From positions 186,001 through 250,000 of the forward strand of contig DATGUP010000008.1 in assembly GCA_035301265.1 (NCBI GenBank): a DNA stretch of 64,000 nucleotides, written 5' to 3'. The notes beneath the pieces were generated by a model. The model worked only from the letters and a program-made list of their open reading frames with translations. It was not told where the DNA came from and ran no database searches. This document shows, piece by piece, positions 26,248 through 34,519 of this stretch; the first letter of the stretch is position 1, and each line of letters starts with the position of its first letter. The translations under genes and the position numbers were made by a program. The DNA comes from DATGUP01 sp035301265 (GTDB lineage: Bacteria; Bacillota; Bacilli; Bacillales; Amphibacillaceae).

Positions 26248-26973
26248 ATGGAACTCATTCAGGTAAAAGATTACGAGGAAATGAGCGATAAAGCAGCAGA
26301 AATGATGGCAGAAAAATTGAACAGCCTGGATGCACCCGTTCTCGGGCTTGCGACCGGATCCACACCGGAAGGATTGTATGCGCGCTTAATAAACATGAAT
26401 AAGCAGAAAAAAATATCTTTCCAGAATGCGACAACATTCAATTTGGATGAGTATGTTGGTCTTGCTCAAGACGATCCAAACAGCTATCACTACTACATGT
26501 GGGAGAAATTGTTCAAACATATTGACATTCCTAAGGAAAACACGCATCTACCCAATGGTGCCAGCGATGATTTAGAACAAGAATGCCGCGACTATGAGCA
26601 ATTAATCAAAGAAGTCGGTCCCATTGATATTCAGCTTTTAGGTATCGGTGAAAACGGTCATATTGGCTTTAACGAGCCGGGGACATCTTTTACAAGCCGA
26701 ACTGCTATCGTCGATCTGGTCGAATCGACGATCCAAGCGAATGCACGCTTTTTCGATTCGATGGACGATGTGCCGACACGCTCGATTACGATGGGCATTG
26801 AAACGATCATGGAGGCGAAGGAAATTCTTCTTCTAGCTTCTGGTACGAAAAAGGCTGATGCCATCGCCCAAATGGTAAATGGCGATGTGACGGAAAGCTT
26901 GCCGGCATCTGTTTTGCAAAAACACGATCGTGTCACGGTTATTGCCGATGAAGCTGCGATGTCGAAAGTTTAA
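26248..26973 (+). CDS. nagB: Glucosamine-6-phosphate deaminase
   Basis: A 241-residue isomerase/deaminase that converts GlcN-6-P to fructose-6-P and ammonia, sending amino sugars into glycolysis. LGLATGSTPEGLYARL is the phosphate-binding loop; FNLDEYVGL has the catalytic Asp; LLGIGENGHIGFNEPG carries the active-site His; PTRSITMGI is also conserved. It is the short allosteric-independent form found in Bacillus. Second gene of nagAB, followed by a strong terminator. Confidence 0.96.
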   Translation: MELIQVKDYEEMSDKAAEMMAEKLNSLDAPVLGLATGSTPEGLYARLINMNKQKKISFQNATTFNLDEYVGLAQDDPNSYHYYMWEKLFKHIDIPKENTHLPNGASDDLEQECRDYEQLIKEVGPIDIQLLGIGENGHIGFNEPGTSFTSRTAIVDLVESTIQANARFFDSMDDVPTRSITMGIETIMEAKEILLLASGTKKADAIAQMVNGDVTESLPASVLQKHDRVTVIADEAAMSKV

Positions 26974-26976
26974 AAC

Positions 26977-27017
26977 AGCTGATATACCCCGACTTTCAAG
27001 GGGTATATCAGCTTTTT
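26977..27017. terminator. Terminator shared by nagAB and yvyE
   Basis: A perfect 14-bp stem (26977-26990 with 27000-27013), 9-nt loop, followed by TTTTT; the other strand also ends in T, after AGCTG, so it can act on convergent yvyE. Confidence 0.85.
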
Positions 27018-27026
27018 GTTCCATCA

Positions 27027-27677
27027 CTATCTCGGCCCTGCGGAGGTAACATCCGTTTCCATATAGGTTTTATCCTTCTCGGTAATTGTCACCTGATCGT
27101 TAGTTAAATCAATGATCCAGTCGCGAAATGTTTGTTCCTGACCTATTTCGACATAGACTAGAAAATCGACCCGATCCGAATAATCAATGGATTCCAATAC
27201 ATATTTTGACTGGCGCAGAGCGTTTTCCAGTTTGCCGAGCAGACTGTAATCAACGGTGACGGTGAATCCTTGCATCAATTGGCGTTTGACCACACCGGTT
27301 CGCTGGATGGCAAGCGATGTTGTGCTACTGTAGGCGCGGATTAAGCCACCGGCTCCAAGTTTAATACCGCCAAAATAGCGCGTGATAACGACAGCTGTAT
27401 CTTTTAACTGTTTCTTTTTCAAAACCTCGAGGATGGGAATGCCGGCTGTGCCGCTTGGTTCACCATCATCATTAGCTTTCTGGATTTCATCGTTGTCGCC
27501 GATGATATAAGCGGAGCAGTTGTGGGTGGCATCATGATGTTTTTTCTTAATGCTTTGGATGAAGCTTTGCGCATCTTCTTCGGTTTCTACGCGCTTCACA
27601 TAGCCGATGAAGCGGGATTTATTAATCGTCTGTTCGTCTGAACCTGTTTTTTTAACTGTGTAATAATTGGCTAACAT
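27027..27677 (-). CDS. yvyE: YigZ/IMPACT family protein YvyE
   Basis: A 216-residue protein with an N-terminal UPF0029/IMPACT domain (KSRFIGYVKRVETEEDAQSF, then HHDATHNCSAYIIG and DDGEPSGTAGIPIL, RYFGGIKLGAGGLIRAY) and a C-terminal DUF1949 domain. IMPACT proteins are linked to translation control; the bacterial role is not settled. The ATG at 27677 has CAGGAGGGTC 8 nt upstream; the ATG at 27704 lies before that RBS. It is divergent from degS, in the same arrangement as B. subtilis. Confidence 0.92.
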   Translation of the reverse strand: MLANYYTVKKTGSDEQTINKSRFIGYVKRVETEEDAQSFIQSIKKKHHDATHNCSAYIIGDNDEIQKANDDGEPSGTAGIPILEVLKKKQLKDTAVVITRYFGGIKLGAGGLIRAYSSTTSLAIQRTGVVKRQLMQGFTVTVDYSLLGKLENALRQSKYVLESIDYSDRVDFLVYVEIGQEQTFRDWIIDLTNDQVTITEKDKTYMETDVTSAGPR

Positions 27678-27806
27678 TTTGCGCTGACCCTCCTGAGGAT
27701 ACATATATGTAACTCATTATGTTGAATGATTTGAAATATGGAAAATGACCATCTAAGATCAATGGTAAATTCCGTATCATTATATCATAGGTTGGTGATA
27801 TATGAG

Positions 27807-28937
27807 ATGAGTTTATGGACGAAAGAATATGTACTGGATGAGATCATCGATGAGATGGTTAATGCCGTGGAAACGAGCAAAGATGAAATATTTCGGATCA
27901 GCGAAGAAGCGCGAAACGAATACACTCAGCTGGAGAAGGAATTGAAACAGACGAAAGATAACGTCGCCTGGCATATTAAAGAAAGCGATGCTCTAGAGCG
28001 CAAAGTTCAATTATCCAAACAGCGCCTGTCCGAAGTGAGTAAACATTTTGATCGGTATTCTGAGGATGAAATTCGCGAAGTTTATGAAAAGACACATACA
28101 ATGCAAACTCAATTGGCCATGTTACGGCAAAGGGAAAAAGCGTTGCGGGAAAAACGAGACCATTTAGAGCGGCGGCTGCTCTCATTAGATCGGACGATTG
28201 AGCGAGCGGAACGCTTGACGAGTAAAGTATCGGTCATCCTCAAATATTTAAACGATGATTTCCAGCAGATTAATGAAATGATTGAAGAGGCTAAGGAAAA
28301 ACAAGAATTCGGCTTAAAAATCATTGAGGCTCAAGAAGAAGAACGTCTGAAATTATCACGTGAAATACACGACGGCCCGGCTCAAATGCTTGCTAATATT
28401 CTGTTGCGTTCGGAATTGGTTGATCGGACATTTCGCAGCGGGGATGTGGATGGCGCCATTGCAGAAATTAAAAGCGTCCGTAAAATGATTCGTTCATCGC
28501 TGTATGAAGTGCGCCGCATTATCTATGATTTGCGCCCAATGGCACTCGATGACCTCGGCCTTATTCCAACGATAAAAAAGTATGTAGCAACCGTTGCCGA
28601 ATACAACGAAATCGATATCGAATTTTCACCGTTAGGCAATGAAAATCGACTCAAGCAAAAGTATGAAGTTGCCTTGTTTCGCATGATGCAGGAAGCTTTG
28701 CAAAATGCCATTAAACATGCGGAAGCGAGTTTCATCAAAGTGAAGCTGGAGATAACAAATACCAATGCGATACTAGTCGTTAAAGATGACGGTAAAGGCT
28801 TTGATGCGTCGGTGAAAAAGGATAAATCATTCGGACTCATCGGCATGAAGGAGCGTGTGGAAATGCTGGAAGGCACATTGACGGTTAATACCGCTCCTGG
28901 TCAAGGGACGACGATTATCATAAAAATCCCGTTGTAG
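27807..28937 (+). CDS. degS: Sensor histidine kinase DegS
   Basis: A 376-residue cytoplasmic kinase with no membrane segment. The first 180 residues are a long coiled-coil sensor domain (DegS_N). The phosphorylation motif SREIHDGPAQML with His188 is of the HisKA_3 type, followed by SSLYEVRRIIYDLRPMALDD and a HATPase domain with NAIKHA, DDGKGFD and GLIGMKERV. It phosphorylates DegU, which controls secreted enzymes, competence and motility. The start at 27807 is preferred (GGTTGGTGAT upstream and alignment with B. subtilis DegS); the longer frame from 27738 has no RBS. Confidence 0.95.
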   Translation: MSLWTKEYVLDEIIDEMVNAVETSKDEIFRISEEARNEYTQLEKELKQTKDNVAWHIKESDALERKVQLSKQRLSEVSKHFDRYSEDEIREVYEKTHTMQTQLAMLRQREKALREKRDHLERRLLSLDRTIERAERLTSKVSVILKYLNDDFQQINEMIEEAKEKQEFGLKIIEAQEEERLKLSREIHDGPAQMLANILLRSELVDRTFRSGDVDGAIAEIKSVRKMIRSSLYEVRRIIYDLRPMALDDLGLIPTIKKYVATVAEYNEIDIEFSPLGNENRLKQKYEVALFRMMQEALQNAIKHAEASFIKVKLEITNTNAILVVKDDGKGFDASVKKDKSFGLIGMKERVEMLEGTLTVNTAPGQGTTIIIKIPL

Positions 28938-29077
28938 CGTGAAATCGATTGAAAGTTTACCATAAATGCTATAAAATTTATCACAAGTCGTCTTTATAAT
29001 TTATGAGAGAAAGAAAACATACATTGTAATAGGGGATATGCATTTCAACAGATTGATGATGTGGGAGGAAGCAGGGA

Positions 29078-29764
29078 ATGAGCACTCAGACGAGCATTGC
29101 TTTAATCGATGATCATAAACTTTTTCGCGAAGGTGTTAAACGCATATTAGAGTTTGAACCTGAATTTAAGATTGTAGGTGAAGGAGACGATGGTTCAGCT
29201 GCCCGTCGAATTGCAAAAAAGTATAAGCCAGATGTTGTTTTGATGGACATCAACATGCCAAACGTCAACGGTGTGCAGGCGACAGCTGACCTTGTTCGCA
29301 ATTTCCCCGCGACGAAAGTAATCATTCTATCGATTCATGATGATGAAAATTATGTTACTCATGCTTTAAAAACCGGTGCCCAAGGGTATTTATTGAAAGA
29401 AATGGATGCCGATGCGTTGATAGAAGCAATCAAAGTAGTCGATGACGGCGGTAGTTACCTTCATCCAAAAGTGACGCATAACCTTGTTCAAGAATATCGT
29501 CGGCTCGCCCAATTCAACTCATCCATCCATGCTGAAGAAGATATGGCATTGAGCAATCCGTTGCGCATATTGACAAAGCGGGAATGCGAAGTCTTGCAAC
29601 TGTTGGCTGAAGGAAAAAGTAATCGCGGTGTGTCAGAGGCGTTATATATTAGCGAAAAGACCGTTAAAAATCATGTATCGAGTATTCTGCAAAAGATGAA
29701 TGTCACCGATCGGACTCAAGCGGTCGTCCAAGCGATCCGCAAAGGCTGGGTTGATGTCATTTAA
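29078..29764 (+). CDS. degU: Response regulator DegU
   Basis: A 228-residue regulator: receiver domain with the acidic pocket D11-D12 and phosphoacceptor D57 (in VVLMDINMPNVNG), and a C-terminal LuxR/FixJ HTH domain (LTKRECEVLQLLAEGKSNRG then SEKTVKNHVSSILQKMNV). Phosphorylated DegU drives degradative enzymes and limits motility; the unphosphorylated form helps competence via comK. RBS GGGAGGAAGC is upstream of the ATG. The 140-bp gap to degS leaves room for an own promoter, as in B. subtilis. A terminator follows. Confidence 0.97.
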   Translation: MSTQTSIALIDDHKLFREGVKRILEFEPEFKIVGEGDDGSAARRIAKKYKPDVVLMDINMPNVNGVQATADLVRNFPATKVIILSIHDDENYVTHALKTGAQGYLLKEMDADALIEAIKVVDDGGSYLHPKVTHNLVQEYRRLAQFNSSIHAEEDMALSNPLRILTKRECEVLQLLAEGKSNRGVSEALYISEKTVKNHVSSILQKMNVTDRTQAVVQAIRKGWVDVI

Positions 29765-29768
29765 GTAG

Positions 29769-29796
29769 ACTCTGATGCCTTATGGTATCAGAGTTT
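29769..29796 (+). terminator. Terminator after degU
   Basis: ACTCTGATGCC pairs with GGTATCAGAGT (one G-T pair), loop TTAT, then TTTTG. Confidence 0.8.
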
Positions 29797-29988
29797 TGTC
29801 CGTCCATTTTGCGCGTTTTCTCTATTATTCACATTACCTCCTATATCTATTAATATAACACTTACCTTCCCACTTCAGAGTCACCCTAGATTCATATTTT
29901 GTTACTAGCTAATATGCGTTATAATAACCATAAGTGCATCATGCTGGTGATGAAAACTTAACGATTTGTACAAAGGAGAAGGTTTTAT

Positions 29989-30831
29989 ATGAAAACAGCC
30001 GTTGTCACAGACAGCACAGCGTATCTCCCACAAGCAATAAGAGACCAATATAACATTTACATGATACCGCTTAGCGTTGTATTCGGTGACACGTCGTACC
30101 GAGAAGAAATCGATATAACGACTGAAGCGTTTTATGAAAAAGTACGTGAATCAGACGTTTTACCGAAAACATCTCAGCCAGCGATCGGCGATATACAAGC
30201 ATTATATGCAAAATTGGCTGAAGATTATGACGCTATTATTTCTATTCATTTATCGAGCGGGATTAGCGGGACATATCAGGCGGCAGCAAGCGCGGGGGAG
30301 ATGGTTGACGGAATCGATGTGTATCCGTACGATTCAGAAATGAGTTGTATGGCTCAAGGTTCTTATTGTATCGAAGCTGCGAAACGAGCAAAATCAGGCC
30401 AAACGCCGGAAGCGATTATCGAGCATCTTGATGCAATGAAACAAACGATGCGCGCTTATTTTATGGTCGATGATTTAAGTCATTTACAACGTAGCGGTCG
30501 TTTGAACAATGCACAAGCGATACTCGGTAGTTTGTTACAAGTGAAGCCTATTTTGCATTTTGTAGACAAAGTGATTGTGCCGTTTGAAAAGGTTCGAACG
30601 CGAAAAAAAGCGCTTAAACGTATTATGGACATGGTTGAAGAAGATTTGGCTCAAGGCAAAACTCTCAAAGTGATTTTTATTCATGCCAATCGTGAACAAG
30701 GAGCGATCGATTTACAAAATAATTTAAAAGCAAAATATCCTGATGTCGAGACGATGATCAGTTACTTTGGTCCGGTTATTGGAACGCATTTAGGCGAAGG
30801 GGCGATTGGAGTATGCTGGTTTGAGAAATAA
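29989..30831 (+). CDS. DegV family fatty-acid-binding protein (YviA/FakB-like)
   Basis: A 280-residue protein. The family start VVTDSTAYLPQ, the SQPAIGD segment, IHLSSGISGTYQAA with the Ser-Gly-Thr that binds the fatty acid carboxylate, and VDDLSHLQRSGRLNNAQA are all present. FakB proteins present exogenous fatty acids to the kinase FakA. The gene sits between degU and comFA as yviA (degV) does in B. subtilis. TATAAT at 29920-29925 and RBS AAAGGAGAAGG support its start. A terminator at 30890 separates it from comFA. Confidence 0.92.
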   Translation: MKTAVVTDSTAYLPQAIRDQYNIYMIPLSVVFGDTSYREEIDITTEAFYEKVRESDVLPKTSQPAIGDIQALYAKLAEDYDAIISIHLSSGISGTYQAAASAGEMVDGIDVYPYDSEMSCMAQGSYCIEAAKRAKSGQTPEAIIEHLDAMKQTMRAYFMVDDLSHLQRSGRLNNAQAILGSLLQVKPILHFVDKVIVPFEKVRTRKKALKRIMDMVEEDLAQGKTLKVIFIHANREQGAIDLQNNLKAKYPDVETMISYFGPVIGTHLGEGAIGVCWFEK

Positions 30832-30889
30832 AATCAGCTTATTACCGCCGATTTTGCTTTTTGTCTTTAGACATTACCTACGATTTCAC

Positions 30890-30941
30890 CCGAAGTTGTG
30901 CATCTCTCCTGCTTTTCATTGTGCAACTTCGGCTTGTTTTT
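30890..30941 (+). terminator. Terminator between degV and comFA
   Basis: CCGAAGTTG (30890-30898) pairs with CAACTTCGG (30924-30932); loop of 25 nt; then CTTGTTTTT. Confidence 0.65.
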
Positions 30942-31067
30942 AAAACATCCCGTTCGCTTAAAAAGTTAAGTCAGTTCGCCGGTGTCGTGCAGCTTGTGAC
31001 ATTTTATCTTCAAGGTGTGTTCATGCCGCATGAAGCTGTGCGATTAGTACAAAAGGAGTGTGTTAAA

Positions 31068-32477
31068 ATGGGCGAGCATCTTAATCTGCACAAGTCGATG
31101 GACACAATGGTTCGACGTTTTTCTGGAAAGCTTCTTCTACGACAGGAAATTCCCCTCGATGATAATCATTTCAAATGGCTTCTTGCCTCCTCGTATTTTA
31201 CACCTGTACCAGCTATTCAACGAAAACTTTTCTTTTATCAATGTAGGCGATGCGGCAATGCGAAACGGTCACTAATCGGTATGATGCCGTGTGCGGTATG
31301 TCATAAAACGCATCCGTATTGCCGAAAGTGCATCGAAATGGGACGTGTGACAACGTGTGAACCGCTATATCAATGGACGGGTCCTGATGCGTCGTGGCCG
31401 GCATATGATGATGCATTAACATGGCATGGCGAATTGACCGATGCACAAAAGAAAGCGGCTGAACGCGTTGTCAAAGCCATCGAGTCAACAGAGCGCAAAC
31501 TTCTTATTTGGGCTGTTTGTGGTGCGGGTAAGACGGAAATGCTTTTTCCTGGCATTCATCAAGCTATCCGGACAAAAAAGCGTGTTTGTATTGCCACGCC
31601 GCGTGCGGATGTTGTTCGTGAGCTTTTACCGCGACTTCAAGAGGCGTTTTCCACAGTTCCCATCGAGGCTCTTTACGGCGGCAGCAAGGATAAGGAGGCA
31701 ACAGCGCAGATTATCCTTTCAACAACCCACCAACTACTCCGTTTCCAAGATGCGTTTGATGTGTTGATTATCGATGAAATTGATGCTTTTCCCTATCACG
31801 CAGATCCATCGCTTCCCTATGCCGCAAACCGGGCTCGAAAACCATCCGGTACGATCGTTTATTTAACGGCAACACCTCGGAAAAGACAACGGCTTCTCAT
31901 CGCATTGAATTTACTTCCCCATATGTTTGTCCCGATTCGTTTTCACGGCCATCCCCTTCCTGTACCTCGTTTACAAATGTGTTTCGCATTACAGAAAGGC
32001 GAGTTGCCACAGGCGTTTTTAACATGGTGCAAAACGAGAAAAAATCCTCAACGCCAATTACTCATTTTTGTTCCGACGGTCGAGCTTGCTGAATGTTTGG
32101 CGAAAAAGCTTGCACTCTTCTTTAAGCAGGAAAATATAATAGACGATCGAGCTGATTTGCAATCGGTACATGCATCCGATCACGCTCGTGAAGAAAAAGT
32201 GCACCGCTTCCGGCGTAAAGAGATCTTCATTCTTTTAACAACGACGATATTAGAGCGCGGTGTGACGTTTCCATCGGTGGATGTTGCTGTTTTAGACGCG
32301 GGTCATGATGTGTTTGATGAAGCGGCCCTTGTGCAAATAGCTGGTCGAGCTGGAAGAAGTCCAGATGATCCGGACGGGGAGGTGGTGTTTTTTCATGACG
32401 GAAAGACAGAATCGATCGTGGATGCTGTACGCTCGATAAAGACGATGAATAAACGGGCCGGTTTTTCCTCATTGTAA
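31068..32477 (+). CDS. comFA: Competence ATPase/helicase ComFA
   Basis: A 469-residue DEAD-box-like motor that helps pull DNA strands in during transformation. A four-Cys zinc site (CRRC near 60, CAVC near 77, CRKC near 85) precedes the helicase core: Walker A AVCGAGKTEM near 152-161, DEIDAF motif II near 236, TATP motif III, and QIAGRAGR motif VI. The ATG at 31068 is chosen because AAAAGGAGTG lies about 7 nt upstream and gives a length like that of B. subtilis ComFA. The frame is open back to 30861, but that part runs through a terminator and has no RBS. comFB is missing between comFA and comFC. Confidence 0.94.
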   Translation: MGEHLNLHKSMDTMVRRFSGKLLLRQEIPLDDNHFKWLLASSYFTPVPAIQRKLFFYQCRRCGNAKRSLIGMMPCAVCHKTHPYCRKCIEMGRVTTCEPLYQWTGPDASWPAYDDALTWHGELTDAQKKAAERVVKAIESTERKLLIWAVCGAGKTEMLFPGIHQAIRTKKRVCIATPRADVVRELLPRLQEAFSTVPIEALYGGSKDKEATAQIILSTTHQLLRFQDAFDVLIIDEIDAFPYHADPSLPYAANRARKPSGTIVYLTATPRKRQRLLIALNLLPHMFVPIRFHGHPLPVPRLQMCFALQKGELPQAFLTWCKTRKNPQRQLLIFVPTVELAECLAKKLALFFKQENIIDDRADLQSVHASDHAREEKVHRFRRKEIFILLTTTILERGVTFPSVDVAVLDAGHDVFDEAALVQIAGRAGRSPDDPDGEVVFFHDGKTESIVDAVRSIKTMNKRAGFSSL

Positions 32478-32503
32478 AATTTATCATGAATGGAGGAAGG
32501 AAT

Positions 32504-33184
32504 GTGCATTGTTTATGGTGTGATACAGCTATCATTCCGCAAATCAACTGGCACAATGTGTTGCTCGACAAACGCCAGCTGCTTTGTACCGAATGTGCGC
32601 AGCGGTTAGAAATGCTCGGCGGCAGACGATGTCGAAAATGCAGTCGAACAAGTGAAAAGGACGTTTGTTCAGATTGTCGCGCGTGGAATGCATATTACGA
32701 TGCGGATGATGTTTTGACGTTCAATTATTCGATTTATACGTACAATGCATTCATGCAAGCGATTCTGAGCAGATGGAAATATCGCGGTGATTATTGCTTA
32801 GGAAATATGTTTGCAGAGTGCTTCCGACAACACTTTAACCATGTGTTTTCATTTTTGCCGCGCGATGCTTTAATCGTACCGATCCCATTGAGTCATAAAC
32901 GTCTACAGGAACGCAAATTCAATCAAGCTTTAATGCTCGCTCGTTTCTTGCCCGGGAGAAAAATGCACGCTTTGACGCGTATTCACGGGGAAAAACAATC
33001 GAAAAAAACGCGTAAGGAGCGCTTACTAAGCACTAATCCTTTTCAGCTTCAGCAAGCAGTTCACAAACCGGTCGTCTTAGTGGATGATATATATACGACC
33101 GGTACGACAGTGCGACATGCTGCACAACTACTCCGAGCAAGTGGCAGCCCAGATGTATATGCTTATACGCTCATCCGGGGTTAA
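32504..33184 (+). CDS. comFC: Competence protein ComFC (phosphoribosyltransferase fold)
   Basis: A 226-residue protein with an N-terminal zinc ribbon (CLWC near 3-6, LCTEC, CRKC, CSDC) and a type I PRTase domain with the PRPP motif VVLVDDIYTTGTT near residue 190. It works with ComFA in DNA uptake. The GTG at 32504 follows GGAGGAAGG by 7 nt; the ATG at 32486 overlaps nothing usable as an RBS. Spacing to comFA is 26 nt, so the two are probably cotranscribed. Confidence 0.92.
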   Translation: MHCLWCDTAIIPQINWHNVLLDKRQLLCTECAQRLEMLGGRRCRKCSRTSEKDVCSDCRAWNAYYDADDVLTFNYSIYTYNAFMQAILSRWKYRGDYCLGNMFAECFRQHFNHVFSFLPRDALIVPIPLSHKRLQERKFNQALMLARFLPGRKMHALTRIHGEKQSKKTRKERLLSTNPFQLQQAVHKPVVLVDDIYTTGTTVRHAAQLLRASGSPDVYAYTLIRG

Positions 33185-33221
33185 TGGATATGGTATAATA
33201 AACAAAAAAGGAGGGAATTCA

Positions 33222-33635
33222 ATGAGCGAATTGGCGAATTGCGTGCGCTGTGGCGACGTTTTTGCCAAACAAACTAGGAATATTTGCCCTGATTGCTATA
33301 AGGAAGAGGAAGAGGCGTTCGATAAGGTTTATCGCTTTTTGCGCGACAGAAAAAACAGAGAGGCGACGCTCGATGAAATCAATCGTGCCACCGGTGTGGA
33401 AAAAGATTTAATCATTAAATTTATAAAAGAACGTCGGTTGCGAACATCCGACTTTCCGAAATTGGCGTATCCATGCGAGCGGTGCGGTGTCGATATTGTT
33501 TCCGGAAGGATTTGCAGCCAATGCTCTGAGGAAATTTTAGATGAATGGGAGCATTTGGAAAAACAAGAGCAACGAGAGAAAGAACGAAAAGAGCGGCAAA
33601 AAATTTACTATACGCTCGATAAACATAGAAAATAA
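33222..33635 (+). CDS. yvyF: Flagellar operon protein YvyF (TIGR03826)
   Basis: A 137-residue protein with two zinc-ribbon-like Cys pairs (CVRCGDVF near residue 7 with CPDC near 24, and CERCGVDI near 86 with CSQC near 98) flanking a helix-turn-helix-like middle (ATLDEINRATGVEKDLIIKF). The tail is a highly charged helix. It is conserved at the head of the flgM-flgK cluster in Bacillus; its role is not well defined. RBS AAAGGAGGG and an extended -10 TGGTATAAT (33191-33199) lie upstream. Confidence 0.9.
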   Translation: MSELANCVRCGDVFAKQTRNICPDCYKEEEEAFDKVYRFLRDRKNREATLDEINRATGVEKDLIIKFIKERRLRTSDFPKLAYPCERCGVDIVSGRICSQCSEEILDEWEHLEKQEQREKERKERQKIYYTLDKHRK

Positions 33636-33651
33636 TCGTTATTTTGCTCTT

Positions 33652-33677
33652 TAAATAACGAATCGTTATGCCGATAC
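33652..33677 (+). promoter_or_regulatory. Sigma-D promoter before flgM
   Basis: TAAA at 33652-33655, a 14-nt spacer and GCCGATAC at 33670-33677, one base off the sigma-D -10 GCCGATAT. Confidence 0.85.
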
Positions 33678-33725
33678 ATATAATAGTTAAACCATTCTTG
33701 TGCGGTAGGTAAAAGAGGTGATGGT

Positions 33726-33992
33726 ATGAAAATACATGGGTTAAAGCAAACGAATTTCAACCCTTATGCAAATCAATTGCGCAATCAATCAGCTGTTCAA
33801 AAAGGGATGTCTGGAAAAGATCGATTGGAGATATCCGAACAAGCGAAACAAATGCAAGAAAGTGATAAACCTGAGGCCGAACGAAAAGCTTATGTACAGA
33901 ATATAAAACATGCAGTAGAATCCGGCAAATATCAAATCAACGTTGAAAAGACAGCCGAAAAAATGCTGGCGTTCTGGTCGAACCGATCATAA
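33726..33992 (+). CDS. flgM: Anti-sigma-D factor FlgM
   Basis: An 88-residue protein that binds and holds back sigma-D until the hook-basal body is complete. The start MKIHGLKQTNFNPYANQ, the KDRLEISEQAKQMQ segment and the C-terminal helix region (YQINVEKTAEKMLAFW) are typical. It starts 49 nt after its own sigma-D promoter, giving the expected feedback loop, and is followed closely by flgN. Confidence 0.92.
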   Translation: MKIHGLKQTNFNPYANQLRNQSAVQKGMSGKDRLEISEQAKQMQESDKPEAERKAYVQNIKHAVESGKYQINVEKTAEKMLAFWSNRS

Positions 33993-34007
33993 AGGAGGAC
34001 TTAATGC

Positions 34008-34490
34008 GTGTCCGTTACAGAAGTCGTTCGTTTAATGGATCGATTGATCGAACTGTATCAAACCCTTTTAGAAGGCGCCATGCAGAAAACAGAAATATTA
34101 AAGGAAGGATCGATTGACAAGTTACAAACATTACTCGTACAGGAGCGAAAAACGGTTCAGGCATTGGAACAAGCAGAAAAAAAACGACAACATGCTGTTA
34201 AAAAATGGTTTTCATACCGAAATATTCCGGTGCATCCGACAGTTACGGCGATGCTTGAACATATCACAGACGAAACGGAAAAAAATGATCTGGAAGCTAA
34301 GGCCATCGCCTTGATCGAGGTGATCACTCGGTTGAAAAAACAAGAGCATCTCAATCAAGAACTGCTCCGGCAGTCGATGCAGTTTGTGCAAATGTCGCTT
34401 GATATGATACAGCCGACGCTGGAGCATATGAATTATGGCCAACGTGCACAAAAAATGCCTGAACGCTCCATGTTCGATTCCAAAGCGTAG
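34008..34490 (+). CDS. flgN: Flagellar export chaperone FlgN
   Basis: A 160-residue, mainly helical protein (coiled-coil segments from residues 5-60 and 85-140), the predicted chaperone for the hook-filament junction proteins FlgK and FlgL encoded next. Start GTG 34008 follows AAAGGAGGA by 8 nt; an ATG at 34004 is in another frame. Identity rests on FlgN_like size and helix pattern and on position. Confidence 0.88.
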   Translation: MSVTEVVRLMDRLIELYQTLLEGAMQKTEILKEGSIDKLQTLLVQERKTVQALEQAEKKRQHAVKKWFSYRNIPVHPTVTAMLEHITDETEKNDLEAKAIALIEVITRLKKQEHLNQELLRQSMQFVQMSLDMIQPTLEHMNYGQRAQKMPERSMFDSKA

Positions 34491-34519
34491 CAGACGCAGT
34501 ATGAGGAGGCGAGAAAGAC

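Noticed and set aside
30861..31067. N-terminal extension of ComFA by 69 residues
   Set aside because: It has no RBS, runs through a terminator hairpin, and the ATG at 31068 has a strong RBS and gives the expected length.
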